From Pseudomonas sp. Fl4BN1 (lineage in GTDB: Bacteria; Pseudomonadota; Gammaproteobacteria; Pseudomonadales; Pseudomonadaceae), in NCBI RefSeq assembly GCF_009908285.1, contig NZ_JAAARM010000004.1:62001-126000 (forward strand): a stretch of DNA of 64,000 nucleotides. Direction: 5' to 3'. Positions 1-10,153 of this stretch are shown here, piece by piece. The notes beneath the pieces are model-generated. The model did not search any database, was not told the origin of the DNA, and saw only the letters and a list, made by a program, of their open reading frames with translations. Made by a program: the position numbers and the translations under genes. Every line of letters starts with the position of its first letter. Position 1 is the first letter of the stretch.

Positions 1-382
<382 letters not shown>

Positions 383-392
383 TTAATCAAAG

Positions 393-1574
393 TCATTGCG
401 GGCTTTTCGGCACAGGCTCGAGCTCGCTGGGCGCAGGAGTCACGACCGGCACTGACGGTGCATCCGGCATGCTGGGCGGAGCAACTTCCGGCGTGACCGC
501 CGGTGCTGGACTCGTAGCCTCGGGAGCCACCGGGCTGGTTGCAGGCGCAGGGCTGGAGCGATAGTCGGCACGACGCTTGAGCTGGAACTCGCGCACAGCG
601 CTGTTATGAGCATCCAGATCGTCGGAGAACACATGACTGCCATCACCCCGGGCAACAAAATACAGGCTCTTGCCCGGCACCGGATTGAGCGCCGCATGAA
701 TCGCTTCGCGCCCGACCATGGCAATCGGTGTCGGCGGTAACCCAGCAATCACGTAGGTGTTGTAAGGCGTGGCCTCCTTGAGATGCGCCCGGGTCAGCTT
801 GCCGGTGTAACGCTCCCCCAGGCCATAGATGACGGTCGGATCGGTCTGCAGCAGCATGCCGATCTGCATGCGCCGCACGAACACTCCGGCGATCTGCCCG
901 CGCTCCTGAGGTACGCCGGTTTCCTTTTCCACCAGCGACGCCATGATCAGCGCCTGATAGGGGTCGTTATAGGGCGCATTATCCGCACGCTTGCTCCACT
1001 CCTTGGCCAGCACATCATCCAGGCGGTCGTAGGCTTTTTCCAGAAGCTCGGCATCCGTCATGCCTCGCACGAAACGATAGGTATCGGGAAAGAAACGCCC
1101 CTCGGGAAACACTCCGGCATGCCCGAGTTTTTCCATCACCTGGCTGTCACTGAGGCCGACCAGGGTCTGTTGCAACTTGTCACTTTTGGCCAACGCGTTG
1201 CGCACCTGGCGAAAGTTCCACCCCTCCACCAGAGTCAGGCTGTATTGCACCACTTCGCCACGCTGCCAGAGGCCGATCAGCCCTTCGGCAGTCATGCCGG
1301 GGGTCATGCGGTACTCACCGCTGTGCAGAGGCTGGCCCGGCAGATTGAAGCGCCAATACAGGCGCAGCCACAACGCATCCTTGATCACTCCGTCGGCTTG
1401 CAGACGATTGAAGGTGCCAGTGGGGGTAGATCCAGCAGGAACATCGAGCAATTGTTCCTGGCTCAGGTTCAGCGGTTGGTCCAGGGCCGAGTACAGTTTC
1501 CAGGCACTCGCGCCCAACAGCAGCCCTGCCAGGACCAGTCCGGTTTCCAGCAGGAGCAGTAATTTACGTCTCAC
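393..1574 (-). CDS. mltG: Endolytic murein transglycosylase MltG (YceG-like)
   Basis: Membrane-anchored enzyme that cleaves nascent glycan strands and sets glycan length. It has 393 residues: a single N-terminal transmembrane segment at about residues 5-27, a LysM-like subdomain, and the YceG catalytic domain with the LVEKETG motif whose Glu216 matches the E. coli catalytic Glu218. Downstream of it are the conserved QTDPTVIYG and ATPYNTY segments. The last 50 residues or so are an Ala/Pro/Val-rich tail that looks disordered and makes the protein longer than the E. coli enzyme (340 aa). It lies 3 bp after pabC, so translation is probably coupled. Confidence 0.95.
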   Translation of the reverse strand: MRRKLLLLLETGLVLAGLLLGASAWKLYSALDQPLNLSQEQLLDVPAGSTPTGTFNRLQADGVIKDALWLRLYWRFNLPGQPLHSGEYRMTPGMTAEGLIGLWQRGEVVQYSLTLVEGWNFRQVRNALAKSDKLQQTLVGLSDSQVMEKLGHAGVFPEGRFFPDTYRFVRGMTDAELLEKAYDRLDDVLAKEWSKRADNAPYNDPYQALIMASLVEKETGVPQERGQIAGVFVRRMQIGMLLQTDPTVIYGLGERYTGKLTRAHLKEATPYNTYVIAGLPPTPIAMVGREAIHAALNPVPGKSLYFVARGDGSHVFSDDLDAHNSAVREFQLKRRADYRSSPAPATSPVAPEATSPAPAVTPEVAPPSMPDAPSVPVVTPAPSELEPVPKSPQ

Positions 1575-1577
1575 GAA

Positions 1578-2393
1578 TCAAGCATCCAGTAGTGCACGGG
1601 TAATGACCTGCAGTTTACGGGTGAGCGGTCCTGCCGACCAGCTCATCCCGGCGCAGGCACGTACCGGCCAGATGCCATAGACGCTGTTGCAGACGAACAC
1701 TTCATCCGCCTGCTCCAGCTGAACAAGACTGATATCGGCGACTTGTGTAGGGATGCCCTGTGACTCGGCCTGAAACAATATTTCAGCCCGCATCACCCCG
1801 GCTACGCCACAGCGGCTCAGATCCGCCGTCAGCAAACGCCCCTGACTGATCAGGAACAGGTTACTGAACACACCCTCGACCACCCTCTCGGCGGCATCCA
1901 GCATCAAGCCTTCGGCATGCTCGGCGTCGCGCCATTCAGCACGGGCCAAAACCTGCTCCAGGCGATTGAGGTGCTTGAGACCCGCCAATAGCGGCTGCTC
2001 GGACAGACGCGTAGCACAGGGAAACAAACGAACCCCCTCCTCGGCATGGGCCGGCGGATAGGTCGGGAATGCGCTGCCCAGGAGAATCCGCCGCGCGGTA
2101 GCCGCTGGATCGGCGGCATACCCTCGCAGGCTGTCGCCCCGAGTGAGGATCAGCTTGAGTACGCCATCCCCCAGAGCCGCCGCATAGGCCAGCACTTCAC
2201 TGCGGATCAGTGACTGATCCGCAGTGAGCGCCAGACGCCGGCAACCTTCAGCCAGGCGCTGCAGATGCCGCTCCAACAGTTGCGGCCGTCCCGATTTGAC
2301 CGCGATGGTCTCGAACAGACCATCACCGTAGGCCAGGCCGCGGTCCCTGAGCGACGATGTGTCAGCCGGCTGACCGTCGACCCAGCTGTGCAT
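1578..2393 (-). CDS. pabC: Aminodeoxychorismate lyase PabC
   Basis: PLP-dependent enzyme that converts 4-amino-4-deoxychorismate to p-aminobenzoate and pyruvate for folate synthesis. The 271 residues show the fold-type IV aminotransferase pattern: RGLAYGDGLFET at residues 18-29, the PLP lysine Lys140 in LKHLNRLEQ, and the EGVFSNLF segment. Length matches the family (about 270). Its ATG overlaps the TAA stop of fabF by one base, so the two are translationally coupled, as in other gammaproteobacteria where pabC sits between fabF and mltG. Confidence 0.95.
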   Translation of the reverse strand: MHSWVDGQPADTSSLRDRGLAYGDGLFETIAVKSGRPQLLERHLQRLAEGCRRLALTADQSLIRSEVLAYAAALGDGVLKLILTRGDSLRGYAADPAATARRILLGSAFPTYPPAHAEEGVRLFPCATRLSEQPLLAGLKHLNRLEQVLARAEWRDAEHAEGLMLDAAERVVEGVFSNLFLISQGRLLTADLSRCGVAGVMRAEILFQAESQGIPTQVADISLVQLEQADEVFVCNSVYGIWPVRACAGMSWSAGPLTRKLQVITRALLDA

Positions 2394-3637
2394 TACTCGG
2401 AGAACCGGCGGAACACCAGGGAGCCGTTGGTGCCACCAAAGCCGAAGGAGTTGGATAGCACCACATCGATGTCCATGCTGCGCGCAGTGTGCGGCACGAA
2501 ATCAAGGTCACAACCCTCATCCGGCTCATCCAGGTTGATGGTCGGCGGCGCCACCTGGCTGTTGATCGCCAGCACGCTGAAGATTGCCTCGATGGCCCCG
2601 GCGGCACCCAGAAGGTGACCGGTCATGGACTTGGTGGAGCTGATCGCGAGCTTGTAGGCATGATCGCCGAACACGCTCTTGATCGCCGCGGACTCCGCCA
2701 GATCGCCGGCAGGCGTCGAAGTGCCATGGGCGTTGATGTACTGCACCTGGTCGACATTGAGCTTGGCGTCGCGCAAGGCGTTGGCGATACAGCGAGCGGC
2801 ACCGGCGCCATCGGCTGGCGGCGAGGTCATGTGATAGGCATCACCGCTCATGCCGAAGCCGATCAGTTCGGCGTAGATCGTGGCACCACGGGCCTTGGCA
2901 TGCTCCAGCTCCTCCAGGACCAACGCACCGGCACCATCGGACAGCACGAAGCCGTCACGCCCCTTGTCCCACGGCCGACTGGCACGAGTCGGCTCGTCAT
3001 TGCGGGTCGACAATGCACGGGACGCGCCGAAGCCGCCCATACCCAGACCACAGGCAGCCATTTCAGCGCCGCCGGCAATCATCACGTCGGCTTCGCCGTA
3101 GGCAATGTTGCGTGCGGCCATGCCAATGCAATGAGTACCAGTGGTACAGGCCGTGGAAATTGCGTAGTTCGGCCCCTGGGCACCCAGATGGATGGACAGG
3201 AAACCGGAAATCATATTGATGATCGAGCCAGGCACGAAGAACGGAGAAATCCGTCGCGGGCCGGAATCATGCAGAGTGCGACTGGTTTCTTCGATATTGG
3301 TCAAACCACCAATACCCGACCCCATGGCCACGCCGATGCGCTCACGATTGGCATCAGTGACTTCCAGGCCGGAATTGCGCACCGCCTGAAACCCGGCCGC
3401 CAGACCGTATTGAATGAACAGGTCGAGTTTGCGAGCCTCTTTGGCCGACAAGTACTCCTCGACATTGAAGCCCTTTACCGAGCCGCCAAAACGGGTGGAA
3501 TAGGCAGAAAGGTCGGTGTGCTCGATCAGACCGATGCCACTTTGGCCAGCCAGAATGCCCTGCCAGCTACTCGGTACATCCGTACCCAATGGCGACAACA
3601 TACCCATACCGGTGACTACGACGCGTCTACGCGACAC
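2393..3637 (-). CDS. fabF: Beta-ketoacyl-ACP synthase II FabF
   Basis: Condenses malonyl-ACP with acyl-ACP in elongation of saturated and unsaturated fatty acids (KAS II). It has 414 residues with the thiolase fold; the active-site Cys164 lies in [10 protein letters not shown], and the two catalytic histidines are His304 in [11 protein letters not shown] and His341 in GHLLGAAG. The C-terminus has the NSFGFGGTN motif. Length is as expected (413-414). It follows acpP, with an intrinsic terminator in between, so expression relative to acpP is probably attenuated. Confidence 0.97.
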   Translation of the reverse strand: MSRRRVVVTGMGMLSPLGTDVPSSWQGILAGQSGIGLIEHTDLSAYSTRFGGSVKGFNVEEYLSAKEARKLDLFIQYGLAAGFQAVRNSGLEVTDANRERIGVAMGSGIGGLTNIEETSRTLHDSGPRRISPFFVPGSIINMISGFLSIHLGAQGPNYAISTACTTGTHCIGMAARNIAYGEADVMIAGGAEMAACGLGMGGFGASRALSTRNDEPTRASRPWDKGRDGFVLSDGAGALVLEELEHAKARGATIYAELIGFGMSGDAYHMTSPPADGAGAARCIANALRDAKLNVDQVQYINAHGTSTPAGDLAESAAIKSVFGDHAYKLAISSTKSMTGHLLGAAGAIEAIFSVLAINSQVAPPTINLDEPDEGCDLDFVPHTARSMDIDVVLSNSFGFGGTNGSLVFRRFSE

Positions 3638-3684
3638 AGCACTCTCCTTTTTCTAATGACGACACTTTGTATCAGGCCTAAAGA

Positions 3685-3718
3685 AAAAACCGCACGCCGT
3701 AACGGCAGTGCGGTTTTT
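3685..3718 (-). terminator. Intrinsic terminator between acpP and fabF
   Basis: Long hairpin with arms AAAAACCGCAC (3685-3695) and GTGCGGTTTTT (3708-3718) enclosing an inner GCCG/CGGC stem. Read on the minus strand it ends in a run of T. It lies just after the acpP stop and before fabF, so it probably ends most acpP transcripts and lets fraction pass to fabF, which fits the need for much more ACP than FabF. Confidence 0.85.
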
Positions 3719-3747
3719 CCATGACAGCAAAAGACGACTACAAACGA

Positions 3748-3984
3748 TTAAGCCTGGTGGCTAGTAACGTAGTCGATAGCTGCTTGAACGGTAGTGATTT
3801 TTTCAGCTTCTTCGTCAGGGATTTCGGTCTCGAATTCCTCTTCCAGAGCCATCACCAGCTCAACGGTGTCAAGGGAGTCGGCACCCAGGTCTTCAACGAA
3901 GGAAGCGGTGTTCACAACTTCTTCTTCTTTAACGCCCAGTTGCTCAGCAACGATTTTCTTGACGCGCTCTTCGATGGTGCTCAT
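3748..3984 (-). CDS. acpP: Acyl carrier protein AcpP
   Basis: Small acidic carrier that holds the growing acyl chain on 4'-phosphopantetheine. The 78-residue protein has the signature [10 protein letters not shown], with Ser37 as the phosphopantetheine attachment site, and is rich in Glu/Asp. An AGGAG lies 12 bases before the ATG, with AAGG closer. It sits between fabG and fabF, has its own good sigma70 promoter upstream and a strong terminator downstream, so it is expected to be the most abundant protein of the cluster. Confidence 0.98.
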   Translation of the reverse strand: MSTIEERVKKIVAEQLGVKEEEVVNTASFVEDLGADSLDTVELVMALEEEFETEIPDEEAEKITTVQAAIDYVTSHQA

Positions 3985-4036
3985 ACCTTGTTTTCACTCC
4001 TAATGGACAAATTCAGGCAGCTGGCCAGTGGGTAAG

Positions 4037-4064
4037 TGTATAGAAAGACTTTTCAGCTTTTCAA
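4037..4064 (-). promoter_or_regulatory. Sigma70 promoter of acpP
   Basis: On the minus strand, -35 TTGAAA (4059-4064), a 16-bp spacer and -10 TATACA (4037-4042). Both hexamers match consensus at 5 of 6 positions. The 196-bp fabG-acpP gap contains no gene, and this promoter explains separate, high expression of acpP. The start of transcription would be near 4030, giving a leader of about 45 nt. Confidence 0.6.
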
Positions 4065-4180
4065 CTGAAAGCTTTGCTCCTCAAACCCTTTGGCCATCTG
4101 CCTATAAATAGATTGCAGCTTTATAACGGATTTTAGACAGCTCGTATGACATTTTTTTGAAGCAATCCGTCACATTTGAC

Positions 4181-4921
4181 TTACATATACATCCCGCCGT
4201 TGACCGGGATTGTAGCCCCGGTAACGTAGGCCGCACCGTCCGACGCCAGAAAAGCGACCACTTGCGCGATCTCTTGAGCCTGACCCAGACGACCCAGCGG
4301 AATTTGTGTCAGCAGGGCTTCACGCTGCGCTTCCGGCAGCTCACGGGTCATATCGGTATCGATAAAACCTGGAGCCACCGAATTCACAGTGATCGACCGC
4401 GAACCGACTTCACGCGCCAGAGCACGGCTGAAACCTTCCAGACCGGCCTTGGCGGCGGCGTAGTTTACTTGGCCAGCGTTGCCCATGGCACCCACTACCG
4501 AGCCAATACTGATAATTCGACCCCAACGAGCCTTGGTCATGCCGCGCAGAACGCCCTTGGACAGGCGAAACAGACTATTGAGGTTGGTATCGACTACGTC
4601 GTACCACTCGTCATCTTTCATGCGCATCATCAGGTTGTCGCGGGTGATACCGGCGTTGTTCACCAGGATCGTCGGCGCACCGAACTGCTCGCTGATGCTG
4701 GCCAGGACTGCAGCCACGGACTCATCGCTGGTGACGTTGAGTTCAAGGCCAGTGCCTTGAATGCCGTTTTCCTTGAGGGTGGCAGCAATGCGCTCGGCCC
4801 CCGAGGCGGAAGTGGCAGTACCTACCACGATGGCACCCATACGCCCCAACTCAAGCGCGATGGCCTGGCCGATACCGCGGCTGGCGCCGGTCACCAGTGC
4901 AACTTTACCTTGCAGACTCAT
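4181..4921 (-). CDS. fabG: 3-oxoacyl-ACP reductase FabG
   Basis: NADPH-dependent reduction of beta-ketoacyl-ACP, first reductive step of fatty-acid elongation. The 246-residue SDR has the cofactor motif TGASRGIG (11-18), NNAG (88-91), and the catalytic Ser141, Tyr154 and Lys158 in YAAAK. I chose the ATG at 4919-4921 rather than an in-frame start 17 codons upstream, because AGGAG lies 8 bases before it and the length then matches the family. It follows fabD by 16 bp and is part of the plsX-fabD-fabG transcript. Confidence 0.97.
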   Translation of the reverse strand: MSLQGKVALVTGASRGIGQAIALELGRMGAIVVGTATSASGAERIAATLKENGIQGTGLELNVTSDESVAAVLASISEQFGAPTILVNNAGITRDNLMMRMKDDEWYDVVDTNLNSLFRLSKGVLRGMTKARWGRIISIGSVVGAMGNAGQVNYAAAKAGLEGFSRALAREVGSRSITVNSVAPGFIDTDMTRELPEAQREALLTQIPLGRLGQAQEIAQVVAFLASDGAAYVTGATIPVNGGMYM

Positions 4922-4937
4922 GCAAGCTTCTCCTAGT

Positions 4938-5876
4938 TCAGGCCAACGCTGCACGGGCGGCAGCGAAAGCATCTGGGGTATTCAGGTTAGAGGTCGACAC
5001 GCCTTCGGCGCAGCGCTTGTTGAGGCCGGCCAGGACTTTACCCGGGCCACACTCGACCAACAGAGTGGCGCCATTGGCCGCCAGGGCCTGCACCGACTCG
5101 ACCCAGCGCACTGGCTTGTACAACTGCTCCAGCAAGTCGCGCTTGAGGGTATCCAGATCAGCCGCTACCGCAGCGCTGACGTTCTGTACCAATGCAATCT
5201 GCGGCGCCTGCCAGTTGATCGCCGCGATCGACTCGGCGAAACGCTCAGCTGCCGGGCGCATCAGCTCGCAATGGGACGGCACGCTGACTGGCAGCGGCAT
5301 GGCGCGCTTGGCGCCACGAGCCTTGCAGCCTTCAATAGCCCGCTCCACCGCCGCCTTGGCACCGGCGATCACCACCTGGCCCGGGGAGTTATAGTTCACC
5401 GCACTGACTACTTCACCCTGAGCCGCTTCGACGCAGGCCGCCACCACATCAGCGTCGTCCAGGCCGAGAATCGCCGCCATACCGCCCTGCCCCGCAGGCA
5501 CAGCTTCTTGCATCAACTGGCCACGACGCTCCACCAACTTGACCGCTTCGGCCAAAGTCAGACTGCCTGCGGCCACCAGGGCGCTGTACTCGCCCAGACT
5601 ATGACCGGCAACAAAGGCCGGGCGCGCGCCCCCCTCAGCCAGCCACACACGCCACAAGGCAATGGAAGCGGTAAGGATCGCAGGCTGGGTTTTATCGGTT
5701 TGATTGAGCAGCTCTTCAGGACCTTGCTGGGTCAACGCCCAGAGGTCGTAGCCCAGAGCATCGGAGGCTTCTTTGAAGGTTTCGAGGACCAACGGGTACT
5801 GCGCGCCCAACTCGGCCAACATGCCGAGGGACTGCGAGCCCTGCCCTGGAAAGACGAATGCGAGGGATGCAGACAT
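4938..5876 (-). CDS. fabD: Malonyl-CoA:ACP transacylase FabD
   Basis: Transfers malonyl from CoA to ACP. The 312-residue protein begins MSASLAFVFPGQGSQ, has the nucleophile Ser93 in GHSLGEYSA and the catalytic His202 in VPSHCELM. The start at 5874-5876 was chosen over an upstream in-frame codon because the FPGQGSQ motif normally lies 8-14 residues from the N-terminus and an AGGGG precedes it. It is 126 bp downstream of plsX and 16 bp upstream of fabG, the usual gene order. Confidence 0.97.
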   Translation of the reverse strand: MSASLAFVFPGQGSQSLGMLAELGAQYPLVLETFKEASDALGYDLWALTQQGPEELLNQTDKTQPAILTASIALWRVWLAEGGARPAFVAGHSLGEYSALVAAGSLTLAEAVKLVERRGQLMQEAVPAGQGGMAAILGLDDADVVAACVEAAQGEVVSAVNYNSPGQVVIAGAKAAVERAIEGCKARGAKRAMPLPVSVPSHCELMRPAAERFAESIAAINWQAPQIALVQNVSAAVAADLDTLKRDLLEQLYKPVRWVESVQALAANGATLLVECGPGKVLAGLNKRCAEGVSTSNLNTPDAFAAARAALA

Positions 5877-6002
5877 GTAACAAGCCCCTAATGATCTTGT
5901 CGTCGGAGAATTGACGTCACACCGCGGTGGACGCAAGAAACTGACAGTTGGATGGCGAATTGAACTGAGCGGTCACATTTAAGCACTCCACAGGAAAAAC
6001 GC

Positions 6003-7013
6003 CTAAAGCAACAAGTCTTCAAGACGCCCATGCAGACGTCTCGGCAAGTCTTCCTGAATCTCGATCAGCGCCCGCTGAATGGCACTTTGAAACCCCTGCA
6101 CTCCTGCCGAACCGTGGCTTTTCACCACAATCCCCTGCAACCCGAGAAAACTTGCACCGTTATGCCGGGCCGGCGCCAGATCCGCCTGCAACCGACGCAT
6201 CAGCGGCATCGCCAACGCGCCCACGACCCGCGACAACAGATTCTGCCTGAACAGCGCCTCGATACGAGCAGCAATCATGGTGGCTAGACCCTCGCTGGAC
6301 TTGAGCAGGATATTGCCAACAAACCCGTCGCACACCACCACGTCGGCCTCACCGCGATACAGCCCATCACCCTCGACAAAGCCGATGTAGTTCAAACCGC
6401 GGGCTTGCTGCAGCAGACTCGCCGCCAGCTTGACCTGCTGGTTGCCCTTGATGTCTTCGGTACCGATATTCAGCAATGCCACTCGCGGTCGCACAATGCC
6501 CAGGGTTTCCGCCGCCACTGAGCCCATGATTGCAAACTGCAACAAGTGCTCGGCACTGCAGTCGACGTTGGCCCCCAGATCGAGCAATTGGCAGTAACCA
6601 CGCTGAGTCGGAATGGCCGCCACCATCGCCGGACGATCGATACCGGGCAGGGTTTTCAACACGTAACGCGACAGCGCCATCAGCGCCCCGGTATTGCCGG
6701 CACTGACACAGGCCTGGACCTTGTCATCGCGCAGCAGCTCAAGCGCCACCCGCATCGAAGAGTCTGGCTTGCCACGCAGGGCCTGGGCTGGCTTTTCGTC
6801 CATGGTGATCACTTCGCTTGCCGGGGTAATTGACAGGCGCGAGCGGTCCACAGCCGATTGGCCGGAAATCAGTTCTTCAAGGAGAGAGGGTTGACCCACC
6901 AGGGTCAGATGCAGCGAGGGGGTAGCAGACAGGCAAGCAATACTGGCCTGAACAATGCTGCGGGGACCGAAGTCCCCGCCCATTGCGTCAATCGCGATGA
7001 CTTGAGCGGACAA
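6003..7013 (-). CDS. plsX: Phosphate acyltransferase PlsX
   Basis: Makes acyl-phosphate from acyl-ACP, linking fatty-acid and phospholipid synthesis; peripheral on the inner membrane. The 336 residues begin with the typical [12 protein letters not shown] segment, contain [10 protein letters not shown] (105-114) and [11 protein letters not shown], all PlsX hallmarks. It starts 3 bp after rpmF and precedes fabD, so the rpmF-plsX-fab operon couples ribosome and lipid synthesis as in other gammaproteobacteria. Confidence 0.96.
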   Translation of the reverse strand: MSAQVIAIDAMGGDFGPRSIVQASIACLSATPSLHLTLVGQPSLLEELISGQSAVDRSRLSITPASEVITMDEKPAQALRGKPDSSMRVALELLRDDKVQACVSAGNTGALMALSRYVLKTLPGIDRPAMVAAIPTQRGYCQLLDLGANVDCSAEHLLQFAIMGSVAAETLGIVRPRVALLNIGTEDIKGNQQVKLAASLLQQARGLNYIGFVEGDGLYRGEADVVVCDGFVGNILLKSSEGLATMIAARIEALFRQNLLSRVVGALAMPLMRRLQADLAPARHNGASFLGLQGIVVKSHGSAGVQGFQSAIQRALIEIQEDLPRRLHGRLEDLLL

Positions 7014-7016
7014 GGA

Positions 7017-7199
7017 TTACTCGTCAGCGCCCTTGTCGATCACTTTACGACCACGGTATACGCCTTCTGGCGATACGTGGTGACGCAGGTGAACTTCACC
7101 AGTGGTCTTTTCTACGGACAGGGTGCTAGCCTCGAGGGCGTCGTGGGAACGACGCATGTCACGGGCAGAGCGGGATTTTTTGTTCTGCTGAACAGCCAT
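7017..7199 (-). CDS. rpmF: 50S ribosomal protein L32
   Basis: 60-residue basic protein of the large ribosomal subunit, starting [20 protein letters not shown], which is the L32 signature. It lacks the zinc-binding cysteine pairs seen in some L32 forms, as expected for gammaproteobacteria. AGGAG stands close before the ATG. It lies 13 bp after yceD and 3 bp before plsX, so all three are co-transcribed. Confidence 0.97.
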
Positions 7200-7212
7200 A
7201 ATTGATTAACTC

Positions 7213-7740
7213 CTAAACGTTTGGGTCACGCTTTAACTGCGCCAATACACTGAACGGGTTGGACCGCGTTACCTCGTCCTCGCTCGGTTCGGGCTCTTCG
7301 AGCCCTCCCGGCTGCTGGCATTCTTCCGGATGATGAGCAGGCACGATTGGCAAGGCAAGCAAAAGCTCTTCCTCGACCAATGCCTGCAGATCCAAAGGAT
7401 CTTCGCCCAGTTCCAGCACGTCATAACCTTTCGGCAACGACTGGGTATTCGCACCCTCCTTCACCACAGCGTAACTGCACTCACTGTGGATCGGCAGGGT
7501 GACCAGCTCAAGACAACGCTGGCAAACCATTTTGACTTCGACGTCGATGCAGCTGTGAATAACCACAGCTTTACGCTCGTCACGCTCGAAAACGAATTTA
7601 GCCTGCACCGTACCGACATTGTCGGAAAGCGGGTCGCAGAGTCTCTCCAAATCGGCCAGCAGCAGTTCACCTTGAAGGGTGGTGCCACGATCAGCCAATT
7701 TGCGCGGGTCAACGTGAGGTGGAATCGGGTCATTCAACAT
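7213..7740 (-). CDS. yceD: YceD family protein (DUF177), 23S rRNA accumulation
   Basis: 175-residue acidic protein of the DUF177 family; in E. coli and plants the family is needed for normal 23S rRNA accumulation. It shows the conserved VCQRCLE cysteine pair in the middle, a hydrophobic-acidic core (LELGEDPLDLQALVEEELLLALP type) and a C-terminal NPFSVLAQLKRD segment shared by the family. The position immediately before rpmF is universal for this family. No strong Shine-Dalgarno is visible before the ATG at 7738-7740. It is divergent from maf. Confidence 0.93.
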   Translation of the reverse strand: MLNDPIPPHVDPRKLADRGTTLQGELLLADLERLCDPLSDNVGTVQAKFVFERDERKAVVIHSCIDVEVKMVCQRCLELVTLPIHSECSYAVVKEGANTQSLPKGYDVLELGEDPLDLQALVEEELLLALPIVPAHHPEECQQPGGLEEPEPSEDEVTRSNPFSVLAQLKRDPNV

Positions 7741-7845
7741 AGGCGCAGCATTATAGGGATGCCCCCAGCCATGTCAAAGGAAATTCAAGCCTGTCCGTCA
7801 CTTGCAAGCCCCGCTAGAATTCCGACCCTGCCTCAGGAGATGCGC

Positions 7846-8424
7846 ATGCTGCCTTTATTACTCGCTTCAAGCTCGGTCTATCGCCGGGAATTACTGTCCC
7901 GCCTGCAACTACCCTTCACCTGCAGCTCTCCTGATATCGACGAAAGCCACCGCCCAGGCGAGACCGCCATAGCACTGGTGAAACGCCTGGCCGAGGCAAA
8001 GGCCCGCGCCCTTGCCGACACACATCCGGCGCACCTGATCATCGGCTCGGACCAGGTCGCGGTGCTGGGGTCGCAAATCATCGGCAAGCCCCATACCTTC
8101 GACAAGGCTCGCCAACAACTGCTGGACGCCAGCGGCGCCAGCGTGACCTTTCTCACTGGCCTAGCACTGCTCAACAGCCAGACCGGCCGATACCAGGTCG
8201 ACTGCATCCCCTTTACGGTCAACATGCGCACCCTTGATAGCACCCGCATCGAGCGCTATCTACACGCAGAACAACCCTTTGACTGCGCTGGCAGCTTCAA
8301 AGCGGAAGGCCTAGGGGTCAGCCTATTCCAGAGCACCGAAGGCAGTGACGCCACCAGCCTGGTCGGCCTGCCACTGATCCGCCTGGTGGACATGCTGCTC
8401 GCCGAAGGCGTGGAGATCCCATGA
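7846..8424 (+). CDS. Maf-family nucleotide pyrophosphatase (YceF type)
   Basis: House-cleaning nucleoside triphosphate pyrophosphatase; the YceF branch hydrolyses 7-methyl-GTP. The 192 residues begin LLLASSSVYRRELL, the Maf motif for phosphate binding, and contain SPDIDE, IIGSDQVA (62-69) and the C-terminal SLVGLPLIRL motif. The ATG at 7846 was chosen because AGGAG (7835-7839) lies 6 bases before it; an ATG two codons upstream sits directly on that site. It is divergent from yceD, matching the yceF/yceD pairing of E. coli. Confidence 0.93.
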   Translation: MLPLLLASSSVYRRELLSRLQLPFTCSSPDIDESHRPGETAIALVKRLAEAKARALADTHPAHLIIGSDQVAVLGSQIIGKPHTFDKARQQLLDASGASVTFLTGLALLNSQTGRYQVDCIPFTVNMRTLDSTRIERYLHAEQPFDCAGSFKAEGLGVSLFQSTEGSDATSLVGLPLIRLVDMLLAEGVEIP

Positions 8425-8433
8425 GCGAACATA

Positions 8434-8464
8434 AAAAAGCCGGCACTCAGGCCGGCTCTTTTTG
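8434..8464. terminator. Bidirectional terminator between maf and sppA
   Basis: Hairpin AGCCGGC (8438-8444), six-base loop, GCCGGCT (8451-8457), with A-rich sequence on the left and CTTTTTG on the right. It can end both the plus-strand maf transcript and the minus-strand rluC-HAD-sppA transcript, which converge here. Confidence 0.85.
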
Positions 8465-8479
8465 TTCAATACCGCCCGA

Positions 8480-9469
8480 TCAGCGCAAGGTCGGCCCCTG
8501 AAACCCCATCCACATTGCGATCTGCTCAGCCACACTAGCACCGAGCTTCTTCGAGAAGCGATCGAACGGTGACTCCTGAACAGTGAAGTCCACCACTTCC
8601 TTCTCGCCAATCACGTCTCGCGCCACCGAACTGGTATTGCCCAGACCGTCGATCAACCCCAATTGCAGCGCCTGCTCGCCTGACCACACCAACCCCGAGA
8701 ACAGCTCAGGGTGATCCTTGTCCCTGAGGCGGTCACCACGCCCTTGCTTGACGCTGGCAATGAACTGACGGTGGGTAGTGTCCAGCACACTCTGCCAAAA
8801 CTGAGTCTCTTCGGGCTTCTGTGGCTGGAACGGATCAAGGAACGACTTGTGCTCACCCGAGGTATAGGTTCGGCGCTCGACCCCCAGCTTTTCCATGGCC
8901 CCAACAAAACCGTAACCAGCAGCCGTCACACCAATAGAGCCCACCAGACTCGCCTTGTCAGCGTAGATCTGGTCAGCCGCACTGGCGATATAATAGGCGC
9001 CGGACGCCCCCAGATCGGAAATAACCGCGTAGACCAGAGTGTCCTTGTGCAATGCCCGCAACCGACGAATTTCATCATATACGTAGCCAGACTGCACCGG
9101 ACTGCCACCAGGACTATTGATGCGCAGGACAATACCCTTGACCTTGGGATCGTCGAAAGCAGTACGCAAACTACCAACAATATTGTCGGCACTGGCAGAC
9201 TCCTTGTCGGCAATCACTCCAGTGACATCGATTACAGCGGTGTAGCTACCACCACGAGTGGCATTCTTTTCCATGGTCATCAGCGGCGTGAACAGCGCCA
9301 GCGCCACAAACAGATAGACAAAGGTCAACAGCTTGAAAAAGATCCCCCAGCGACGCGAGCGACGCTGCTCCTGAACACCGGCCAGCAGAGTCTTTTCCAA
9401 CAGCTTCCAGCTTTTATCATCAGCACCTTCAGCGCCCGACTTGCTTGGCGCTTTCCATTCGTCGGTCAT
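8480..9469 (-). CDS. sppA: Signal peptide peptidase SppA, S49 family
   Basis: Inner-membrane serine protease that degrades cleaved signal peptides. The 329 residues have a cytoplasmic N-tail, one transmembrane segment at about 42-64 and a periplasmic S49 domain with NSPGGSP (118-124), the nucleophile Ser156 in GASGAYY and the likely general base Lys208 in SGEHKS. The 52-residue Ser-Lys spacing equals that of the short (36 kDa type) SppA of Bacillus, so this is the single-domain form rather than the long E. coli form. Last gene of the rluC-HAD-sppA operon. Confidence 0.94.
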   Translation of the reverse strand: MTDEWKAPSKSGAEGADDKSWKLLEKTLLAGVQEQRRSRRWGIFFKLLTFVYLFVALALFTPLMTMEKNATRGGSYTAVIDVTGVIADKESASADNIVGSLRTAFDDPKVKGIVLRINSPGGSPVQSGYVYDEIRRLRALHKDTLVYAVISDLGASGAYYIASAADQIYADKASLVGSIGVTAAGYGFVGAMEKLGVERRTYTSGEHKSFLDPFQPQKPEETQFWQSVLDTTHRQFIASVKQGRGDRLRDKDHPELFSGLVWSGEQALQLGLIDGLGNTSSVARDVIGEKEVVDFTVQESPFDRFSKKLGASVAEQIAMWMGFQGPTLR

Positions 9470-9490
9470 GCCTGCTACCCCAGCAAAAAC

Positions 9491-10153
9491 TTAATCGGCA
9501 CCCTGGCTAAGCCAGGCATGCAGTTCAGGAAAATGATCAATGGACAATCGCGGCTCGAATGCCTGCAAGGCCTCAATGGATTGAGCGCCGTAGCTCACGG
9601 CAACCGAATCCATGCCAGCGTTGCGCGCCATCAACAGATCAAAGGACGAATCCCCGACCATCAATGCCTGCCGAGGCTCGACACCGCAATGAGCAAGAAT
9701 TTCCTCCAGCATCAACGGATGAGGCTTGCTGGCGGTTTCATCGGCGGCCCGGGTAATATCGAAATACCCCTCCCAACCATGAGCCTTCAACACTCTATCC
9801 AGCCCCCGCCGCGCCTTGCCGGTGGCGACCGCAAGATGATAACCCTCACCCCTGAACGCTTCGAGAGACCGCGCCACCCCGGCAAACAAGGGCGAAGGCT
9901 CGGCATCAAGCGCCATGTAGTGATCGGCGTAGCGCTGACGAAAGGCAATCACTTGCTCGTCATCAATTTCTGGATACAAGGTCCGAATCGCCTCCGGCAA
10001 GCCGAGGCCAATGATGCCTTTGACGGAAAAGTCATCCCGACGCGGAAAACCGGAGCGATCGGCAGACACATGCATCGACTCGACAATCCGACCAATGGAA
10101 TCTGCCAGAGTGCCGTCCCAGTCAAAGATCAGCAGCTTGTAATCAGGGTGCAC
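9491..10153 (-). CDS. HAD-superfamily phosphatase (phosphoglycolate phosphatase-like)
   Basis: 220-residue HAD-IA hydrolase. Motif I is [11 protein letters not shown] with nucleophile Asp11 and Asp13; motif II is the AVATGK segment; motif III/IV include KPHP and [16 protein letters not shown]. The cap domain between residues 20 and 85 is helical, as in Gph/PGMB phosphatases. The substrate cannot be told from sequence. It overlaps the 3' end of rluC by 11 bp, and in Pseudomonas a HAD phosphatase regularly lies between rluC and sppA. Confidence 0.9.
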   Translation of the reverse strand: MHPDYKLLIFDWDGTLADSIGRIVESMHVSADRSGFPRRDDFSVKGIIGLGLPEAIRTLYPEIDDEQVIAFRQRYADHYMALDAEPSPLFAGVARSLEAFRGEGYHLAVATGKARRGLDRVLKAHGWEGYFDITRAADETASKPHPLMLEEILAHCGVEPRQALMVGDSSFDLLMARNAGMDSVAVSYGAQSIEALQAFEPRLSIDHFPELHAWLSQGAD